NCBI GenBank assembly: GCA_902780985.1
Contig: CACZHN010000005.1
Span: forward strand, 357-28,361
Reading direction: 5' to 3'
Origin: an uncultured Lachnospiraceae bacterium
Lineage (GTDB): Bacteria > Bacillota_A > Clostridia > Lachnospirales > Lachnospiraceae
Length of the DNA stretch: 28,005 nt
The notes under the pieces were generated by a model, which had not been told where the DNA came from, ran no database searches, and saw only the letters and a list, made by a program, of their open reading frames with translations. Position 1 is the stretch's first letter; each line of letters opens with the position of its first letter. Shown here one piece after another: positions 22,323 to 28,005 of the stretch. The position numbers and the translations under genes are program-made.

Positions 22323-23736
22323 CCGATTCCATCTTCCACTCTGTGAAGATCCTCGTTCCCTGTCCTAATTCGCTTTCAACTTTGATCTCGGCTTCATGCT
22401 TCTGAAGTATTATCGCAACCAGTGACATACCCAGGCCCGCACCGCCTTCTTTTCTTGTTCTGGATTTATCCGCCATGAAAAACTCATCAAAGAGTCTTAC
22501 TCTGGTCTCTTCATCCATACCGATACCGCTGTCTTCCACCAGGAACTCGTACTTTTTCTCGTCCCCGTCCTGCTTCACGCGGCCGGTAAAGCTTACAACC
22601 GCTCCTTCATCGGAAGCTTTTCTGGCATTATCCAGAAGGTTGATAAATACAGTCTTTATAAGTTCTATATCGCCGTAGACCGTTCCTTCTTCGAAGTCCG
22701 TCTTCAGCTGTATCTTTTTCCTGTCCATGATAGGCTTCATATGAAGCACTATCTGCCGTCCCAGTTCTTCCGCATCATGCTCTTCCATGAAAATGTCGTT
22801 GCCCTTCAGATATATGAGGTCGAAGAGCTTCTGGGACATGGTCTCCAGTCTTCTTCCCTCGGTATAAATGTAATCCAGAGACATATCTCTTTCTTCCTCC
22901 GAAAGATCCAGATGTCTTACGGAATCCGCATATCCTATTATGGTTGTCATAGGGGTTTTCATTTCATGAGTAAAGTCCGCAACGAACTGATCTCTACGCT
23001 TGACCATATCCTTCAGTTCTTCCACGTGCTCTTCCACAGAGCCTGCCATGGTATTGAAGTTTCCCGCCAGTTCTCCGACTTCATCATCAGACTTCACATC
23101 CGCTCTTACGGAATAATCTCCTCCCGATATCTGAGTTGTTATCCTGTTCAGCTTTTCAAGAGGTCTTGTAAGCAGATATGTGATGACATACATGATAAGT
23201 GCCGATAAAATCAGCACCACTACGGAAATGGTCTTTAAAAATTTCAGATTATCATTCAGCTGGGTATAAACACCTGTTATATCCTTACGCGTGATGATAT
23301 ATAGATTTGCTTTATTTATATAACCCGGAGAACTGATATAAACATAGTACTGTTTACCGTCATCCTGATAAATGTATCGCTTGCTTCCGCTTCCCGTAAG
23401 CTCCGTAGGGATTTCGTCTTCCCTGCCGTCTCCCGAATAAACTATCTCATCCTCGAGCATAACATAAAGGGTACTGCCGGAAAGAAGCATACCCGAATCA
23501 ACTCGCTTTGCAAGCCTGTTTACATCCTTCTTCAGAGAAATCTTTCCGGAGTTCAGCACTTCCAGAAGCTCATACTCCAGAGAAGCTTTGACCATGTTGT
23601 TCTCCGAGGCTGCATTTCTAAGTTCCGAATCCAGGGCCTGGTTATAATTTCTGTACACAAAAAGGTACCCGGTAAATCCCAGTATGATCGACAGTATTAT
23701 TAAGTTTATAAAAAGAACTTTATATCTGAACTTCAC
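22300..23736 (-). CDS. Sensor histidine kinase
   Basis: A 478-residue membrane kinase. Helices lie at about 8-28 and 167-189 and enclose an extracytoplasmic sensor domain of about 135 residues. HAMP follows (187-240), then HisKA with FTHEMKTP (255-262) and phospho-acceptor H257. The ATPase domain shows NLLDNARKAS (366-375), EDSGIGMD (401-408) and GGAGLGMS (431-438). The start codon is GTG at 23734-23736 with a weak upstream GAGAG, and the gene follows the response regulator by 26 bases. The signal is unknown; the neighbouring lipoproteins and ATPases suggest envelope or membrane stress. The gene after it overlaps its end by 23 bases. Confidence 0.93.
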   Translation of the reverse strand: MKFRYKVLFINLIILSIILGFTGYLFVYRNYNQALDSELRNAASENNMVKASLEYELLEVLNSGKISLKKDVNRLAKRVDSGMLLSGSTLYVMLEDEIVYSGDGREDEIPTELTGSGSKRYIYQDDGKQYYVYISSPGYINKANLYIITRKDITGVYTQLNDNLKFLKTISVVVLILSALIMYVITYLLTRPLEKLNRITTQISGGDYSVRADVKSDDEVGELAGNFNTMAGSVEEHVEELKDMVKRRDQFVADFTHEMKTPMTTIIGYADSVRHLDLSEEERDMSLDYIYTEGRRLETMSQKLFDLIYLKGNDIFMEEHDAEELGRQIVLHMKPIMDRKKIQLKTDFEEGTVYGDIELIKTVFINLLDNARKASDEGAVVSFTGRVKQDGDEKKYEFLVEDSGIGMDEETRVRLFDEFFMADKSRTRKEGGAGLGMSLVAIILQKHEAEIKVESELGQGTRIFTEWKMESDDEETDE

Positions 23737-23762
23737 CTTGATAAACGGTAACTCTCGGGTTA

Positions 23763-24419
23763 CTACCTTTCTGTGATCTTATATCCCATGTTGTAAACAG
23801 TGACAAGACTGTTCTTCAGGCCCACTTTCTTTCTTATTCTCTGAACATGAAGGTCCACGGTTCTGGTTTCCGCATCGGAATCTCCTCCCCAGACCTCCTC
23901 GTAAATTCTGTCTCTGTATAAAGTAATATTTTTATTTCTGAGGAAGAGCACCAGCATCTCGAATTCCTTCGGAGTAAGGCGTATCTCTTCCCCTGCCTTT
24001 GTAACTTCATTACTCTCGGTATTGACCACCAGGTCACCGAGAGTAAGTATCTTCTCACTCTTGTCGTATCTTCTCAGAACTATATTTACTCTTGCTATAA
24101 GCTCCAGCGGATCGAAAGGCTTGATCATATAGTCTTCCGCTCCGGAGGTCAGTCCGTGAAGGCGGTCGTCGATGGTCGCCCTGGCGGTTATAAAGATAAC
24201 CGGAATCTGAAGAGGACGTATATAGTCCATAACTTCAAATCCGTCGGCTCCCGGAAGCATCACGTCCAGAAGCACCAGATCGAAATGCTCCTTATCCACT
24301 ATATCAATGGCATCCAATCCGTCATAGACCGCAGTGCAGTCATAACCTTCTTTTCGCAGATTAAGTCTTATAAGATCCGATATCGGTTTTTCATCTTCAA
24401 CAACAAGAATTTTAATCAT
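23763..24419 (-). CDS. OmpR/PhoB-family response regulator
   Basis: A 218-residue two-domain regulator. The receiver (1-120) has the acidic pair E8/D9-E10, the phosphorylation site D52 in LLDVMLPG, and conserved T/K residues in ITARAT and YMIKPFDP. The winged-helix domain (about 128-218) ends RTVDLHVQRIRKKVG... and MGYKI, standard for the family. It is phosphorylated by the kinase encoded next and probably controls this operon. AAGGTG lies nine bases before the ATG. It sits 24 bases after the preceding lipoprotein gene. Confidence 0.95.
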   Translation of the reverse strand: MIKILVVEDEKPISDLIRLNLRKEGYDCTAVYDGLDAIDIVDKEHFDLVLLDVMLPGADGFEVMDYIRPLQIPVIFITARATIDDRLHGLTSGAEDYMIKPFDPLELIARVNIVLRRYDKSEKILTLGDLVVNTESNEVTKAGEEIRLTPKEFEMLVLFLRNKNITLYRDRIYEEVWGGDSDAETRTVDLHVQRIRKKVGLKNSLVTVYNMGYKITER

Positions 24420-24443
24420 CTCAACACCTTGATTCGTTTATTT

Positions 24444-26102
24444 TTATTCTTCGGAACTTTCTTCCGTATTGTCATTTTGTTCCACTATTCCTTCATCACC
24501 CAGGTCTGCCAGAACACTTTTATGGTTTTCCCAGGTTCCGTTCATCAGATTATCATATCCTTCATTTCCTCTCGCATATCCCTTGAAAGGATCCGTAAGG
24601 TTGCCCTCGACTTTAATGAAACTTCCGTCCAGCGCATTTATGATCATGCAAGGCATACTGTAACCGACCTTCTGTCCCTCATTCATCGGATCATACTCAC
24701 TTCCGTAAAACAGATATGCAGGAACATAAGTATATTCGTTCTTGTTCTCCGTTGATCTTACAGGGAAATTGATGAGTCTCAGCTTTGTAAGCTCTACGGA
24801 TACCGGATTGTTGTCGGCCAGCATATTCCATGCATCGGCATTGTCTATATTCTCAATTATAATATCTTTTGCATCACTTGCACTGATTATTTTTGCATCC
24901 TCTTCAACACTTGTGACCTTCATGGGATTTACGATCTGGCAGGCTATAACTCCCTCATCGCTGACATAAACTTTGATATAGGTATTTACGTTCATGGTAT
25001 TATGATCTTCCGAATAAAGCTCAAACCATATATCGCCCTGAGTTATCACTCTGCCTGTTCCGCCTCCCGGAACAAATGTAAATACCGTTCCCATATCTCC
25101 TTCGGAAGTCTGATACTGTGCCACTGCCGGAAGTCCGTTATATGCAAAGAAACTTATATCATATCCGTGCATATGGTAATAGTTCGTAGGCTCTTCTCCG
25201 GTATAAACATAATCCCCGAATCCTATGCTCTGTACAAACGCTTCCGCTTCGGCAAGCTTCTCCTCCGAAAATTCCGCATTGGAAAAATTGTAGGCGTCGA
25301 TTTCTCCGATGGTTCCGGCTATACCGCCGAAAACCTCTCTGATATTTTTTCTGTAAATTGTACAGATACGGCCGTCTACCGCATATCCGAAAGGTGCTTC
25401 CACATACTCGCTGTGGAGTCTGTTTCCAAAACACATAACAAATTCTTCGCCGCCGATATCCCCCAGATATCCTCCGTAGGAATAATCATTTTCCACGGAT
25501 TCCGGAGCGCTGTTTTTTTCTGTTTCCAGGTCTGCCAGTCTCTTATCCAGCTCATCACCCAGCTCCTTGGCGTAATCCCTGTCGGGATCAACTGAGTCAG
25601 CCGATCCGATATACAACTCTCTTACAACGGATTTTTCATCTTCAAGTACTTTCTTTACATCGGTATACATTTCTATATCCGCATCGCAGATCTTCTTTGT
25701 TCTGACACTGTAATCAAAAACTTCCGGTTCTCCGTCGAATACGTTGTCACACATTTCCTTCATGAATTCCCGATCGTAATCACGGGTCTCCGTCTTTACA
25801 ACACTTACAGGCTCCTGAGAATAATCCCGTACTTTAACCGATACCTTAACCTCATTAAAGGGTTCTCCGTCAAATGTATAGGTCTCAGCCCAGGTCTCGG
25901 CATCTGCCGGCTTTGAATCCCGGGTGCCGCTTTCCGTGGTTTTCTCTTCACCCTTCCCGGCACTGTCCTGAACCGCAGCCTCTGTACGGTCTTCCGCATC
26001 TGTTATGGTCTCGGCCTTCTTCTCGCAGCCTGCCGTTCCGGCGATCATAAGTGCCGCACACAATACCCCCAATGTACTTTTATATAATCTTCTGCGTATC
26101 AT
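24444..26102 (-). CDS. Lipoprotein of a tandem paralogous family (second complete copy)
   Basis: A 552-residue lipoprotein. The signal peptide has RRR near the start and ends in AGTAGC, so C26 is acylated. A spacer rich in Glu, Lys, Asp and Thr follows, to about residue 70. The body shares motifs with the next gene upstream: NDYSYGGYLGDIGGEEF-like (near 205), CFGNR, and the end INALDGSFIKVEGNL. The tail is acidic (NDNTEESSEE). It lies outside the membrane and could bind a ligand or sense a cell-wall component for the kinase. AAGGATT precedes the ATG by about nine bases. I do not recognise a named family. Confidence 0.85.
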   Translation of the reverse strand: MIRRRLYKSTLGVLCAALMIAGTAGCEKKAETITDAEDRTEAAVQDSAGKGEEKTTESGTRDSKPADAETWAETYTFDGEPFNEVKVSVKVRDYSQEPVSVVKTETRDYDREFMKEMCDNVFDGEPEVFDYSVRTKKICDADIEMYTDVKKVLEDEKSVVRELYIGSADSVDPDRDYAKELGDELDKRLADLETEKNSAPESVENDYSYGGYLGDIGGEEFVMCFGNRLHSEYVEAPFGYAVDGRICTIYRKNIREVFGGIAGTIGEIDAYNFSNAEFSEEKLAEAEAFVQSIGFGDYVYTGEEPTNYYHMHGYDISFFAYNGLPAVAQYQTSEGDMGTVFTFVPGGGTGRVITQGDIWFELYSEDHNTMNVNTYIKVYVSDEGVIACQIVNPMKVTSVEEDAKIISASDAKDIIIENIDNADAWNMLADNNPVSVELTKLRLINFPVRSTENKNEYTYVPAYLFYGSEYDPMNEGQKVGYSMPCMIINALDGSFIKVEGNLTDPFKGYARGNEGYDNLMNGTWENHKSVLADLGDEGIVEQNDNTEESSEE

Positions 26103-26129
26103 TTACTCAATCCTTATAATCTTCACTCA

Positions 26130-27899
26130 TTAATCATCTGTTTTATTTCCGTTTAATTTAGGCCATGTACCAGCCTTATGGTTTTCGTAGCCGATATTTC
26201 CATTCTGCCATCCTGCCGGATAATTGTCCAGTTCTTCTTCCGCCTTGATGATACTGCCGTCGATGGCATTTATAAGCAGGAACGGAAGCGGGTTATCGTT
26301 ATATCCCGGTTCATATATCGCATAGCACGGAACAAATGTATATTCATCCGGGTTATCCTTGGAATGTATAGGGAAAGCAGTAACTACTGCCTCTGACACT
26401 TTGAACAGAACTATCTTGTTATTCTTCGGCTGATTCCACATACTCTTGTCATCAACGCACTGTCTTACTATATCCTTTACATTCTCCGGATCGATAAGTC
26501 CGTTAACTTCTTCCTTTTCCAGTACTGTTACCGGGTTAACTATCTGACATCCCAGAACGCCGTTTTTATTCACAAAAACTGTTGCATATGTAAGCGGCGT
26601 GAAAGCATCACCGGAATCAAGATATTCATCCATCTGAAGCTCGTAATACGGAAGCATATCCGTATTTTCGTACGGTATGGCAAATCTCACGATGTGACCG
26701 TCCATCTCACACTTCTGTAACGTGGACATTTCATATCCGTTTCCGAACATGAATTTATCGTTTGCCACATTTGACCAATACAGGATATCTTCCCATCCCG
26801 CATATTCATATGAGGTAAACCCGAGTTTCTTTAAGAAATCCTCGGACTTGGATATCATTTCACTGTATTCCTCACTTGTTTCTCCTAAGAATGCCGCCAA
26901 TTCTTCCCGTGCTTCCGGCTCATCAAGGGTTTCGTATTGTGAAAAGTATTGAGCTTCCTGGCCTTCATAGGCACTTGTGAGAAGACAGTTCTTTCTGAAT
27001 AACGGATTGTCCGGATCCGACTGCTTGTCGATGGTCTCACCTGATTCAAGTTCAACGCTTTCATTATCTCTGCTGAATGCCGATTCAAGATCGCTTCTCA
27101 TAAAAGTGATCACTCGTCCGTTCATCTGAGTAGTGTCCGGAGCCGAATAATATTCGTTCAGGTTTCTGTTTCCCAGATACATATAGAACTCTTCACCGTC
27201 TATCTTACCGATATATCCCTGATAAGAATAATCGTTTTCGATTGTTTCCGGAGCACTTTCGGATTCACTTATCAGCTTATTCATATCCGCTGTGATAACA
27301 CTTGTATCAAACTCTTCGGTTCCGGCTTTATAATCGGGATATTCCGCCGCATTATCATAGTCCATATGGAAAAATCCGCATATATATCCTTTAAGCTTGG
27401 CGGGATTGTATTTCTTTACGCTTTCAGCCATTTCACAGGCCTGCTTGTAAACCTCTATCTCATCTTCATAAACACGCTTTGTCTTATGGTTATAGTCGTA
27501 AACCTCAACTTCTCCGCCGTCGAAGGCTCTGTCACAAATGCCTTTTATATAATCCTTATCAAATGTATCAAAGACTACCTTTGTGGTGACAAAGTTATAA
27601 TCTTCCTGCTCAAAGAAGGAAACATCCACATCTACGTATTCGTATCCCGAACCGGAGCCTTCTACCTTTTCTTTCCAGCTTTCACCTTCCGGATATATAT
27701 CATCATCTCCGGAGGCCTTCGAATCATCGGCCGTATCGGCCTCTGTTTTTCCGCCGGCGGAAGTATCGGTTTCCGCCGCCTGCGTATTTCCTTCCACAAC
27801 CTCTGCCTTCTTCTCGCAGCCCGTAAATGATGTCATCATTGCCGCTGCAAGCATAATGCTTATTACTCTACTCTTCGCTGTTATCATATTTTTTCTCAT
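26130..27899 (-). CDS. Lipoprotein of a tandem paralogous family (first complete copy)
   Basis: A protein of about 589 residues with lipobox FTGC (acylated C28) and an acidic spacer. It matches the protein encoded at 24444-26102 over most of its length: YIKGICDRAFDGGEVEVYDY, NDYSYQGYIGKIDGEEF and LGNR, and INAIDGSIIKAEEELDNY. It is somewhat longer, with an insert around residues 290-350. The start is uncertain: ATG at 27897-27899 (chosen) or 27885-27887; both have weak ribosome binding sites. Either lies inside the end of the preceding gene, so translation is probably coupled. A longer frame reaching 27989 is not credible, as it crosses the upstream paralogue. Confidence 0.82.
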   Translation of the reverse strand: MRKNMITAKSRVISIMLAAAMMTSFTGCEKKAEVVEGNTQAAETDTSAGGKTEADTADDSKASGDDDIYPEGESWKEKVEGSGSGYEYVDVDVSFFEQEDYNFVTTKVVFDTFDKDYIKGICDRAFDGGEVEVYDYNHKTKRVYEDEIEVYKQACEMAESVKKYNPAKLKGYICGFFHMDYDNAAEYPDYKAGTEEFDTSVITADMNKLISESESAPETIENDYSYQGYIGKIDGEEFYMYLGNRNLNEYYSAPDTTQMNGRVITFMRSDLESAFSRDNESVELESGETIDKQSDPDNPLFRKNCLLTSAYEGQEAQYFSQYETLDEPEAREELAAFLGETSEEYSEMISKSEDFLKKLGFTSYEYAGWEDILYWSNVANDKFMFGNGYEMSTLQKCEMDGHIVRFAIPYENTDMLPYYELQMDEYLDSGDAFTPLTYATVFVNKNGVLGCQIVNPVTVLEKEEVNGLIDPENVKDIVRQCVDDKSMWNQPKNNKIVLFKVSEAVVTAFPIHSKDNPDEYTFVPCYAIYEPGYNDNPLPFLLINAIDGSIIKAEEELDNYPAGWQNGNIGYENHKAGTWPKLNGNKTDD

Positions 27900-28005
27900 A
27901 TCTTGTCCAACCATCCTGAATGAAATTTTCATATCCTGTATTTCCGTTGTCCCATCCTTTCGGATAGTCCTCCAACTGTGCTCCCGCATCCACTATGCTT
28001 CCGTC
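27868..28005 (-). CDS. Third paralogous lipoprotein, C-terminal fragment (cut by window edge)
   Basis: The frame from base 28005 to the TAG at 27868-27870 gives 45 residues, beginning DGSIVDAGAQLEDYPKGWDN and going on through GNTGYENF. It aligns with the ends of the two complete lipoproteins: DGSIIKAEEELDNYPAGWQN-GNIGYEN and DGSFIKVEGNL. This identifies it as the end of a third member of the family whose body lies outside the window. It overlaps the start of the next gene by about 20-32 bases in a different frame. Confidence 0.8.
   Translation of the reverse strand, partial: DGSIVDAGAQLEDYPKGWDNGNTGYENFIQDGWTRYEKKYDNSEE

Noticed and set aside
27900..27989. N-terminal extension of the lipoprotein gene at 26130-27899
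   Set aside because: The opposite frame on the same strand encodes the C-terminus of a third lipoprotein with clear similarity to its neighbours.

Overview
The window looks like chromosomal DNA of an anaerobic Firmicute, most likely a Lachnospiraceae-type Clostridium relative. The signs are strong AGGAGG-type ribosome binding sites, TTGACA/TATAAT promoters, a T-box leader before pheS, a split cobalamin-dependent methionine synthase, Thr/Glu/Ala-rich lipoprotein linkers and a small peptide with a Clostridia-like 'DV-I-TS' core. Genus is inference. No rRNA, tRNA, CRISPR array, prophage or transposase gene was seen.

Layout. (1) 1-870, minus: the 5' end of pheS with a complete T-box leader, terminator and promoter. 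(2) 887-6666: a DUF6892-like protein, a DHH-family phosphoesterase with an extra C-terminal domain (plus), and a 1037-residue TIR - membrane helix - beta-propeller protein (minus). (3) 6832-7761, plus: an AEC-family transporter, separated from the next operon by a 113-bp nested perfect-hairpin repeat. (4) 7880-13014, minus: larB, larC, a stand-alone MetH reactivation domain and a MetH lacking that domain, i.e. nickel-pincer cofactor genes and B12 methionine synthase genes in one run. (5) 13082-14110, minus: two small membrane proteins with their own promoter and terminator, and a 38-codon peptide gene with its own promoter and terminator. (6) 14351-17304, plus: a FecCD-type ABC importer (lipoprotein, permease, ATPase). 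(7) 17377-18644, plus: a seven-helix membrane protein and an overlapping soluble protein, both unrecognised, closed by a bidirectional terminator. (8) 18662-19549, minus: metF with its own promoter. (9) 19645-28005, minus: a long operon of three tandem paralogous lipoproteins (the first cut by the window edge), a response regulator, a sensor kinase, a membrane-anchored protein and two MacB/LolD-type ABC ATPases, the last carrying a C-terminal AbrB-like DNA-binding fold.

How the genes fit together. MetF supplies methyl-tetrahydrofolate to MetH, which the separate activation protein keeps active. The FecCD importer may supply a metal chelate, possibly a corrinoid, but no cobalamin riboswitch was found. 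The lipoprotein / two-component / ATPase operon looks like an envelope-sensing and transport system whose permease is not in this window.

Most worth following up: the two related hairpin repeats at 7762-7874 and 20653-20701, whose ends supply stop codons to neighbouring genes; the 38-aa peptide; the lipoprotein-TCS-ATPase operon with its ATPase-AbrB fusion; and the TIR-propeller protein. All functional statements come from reading the sequence. No database search was run.
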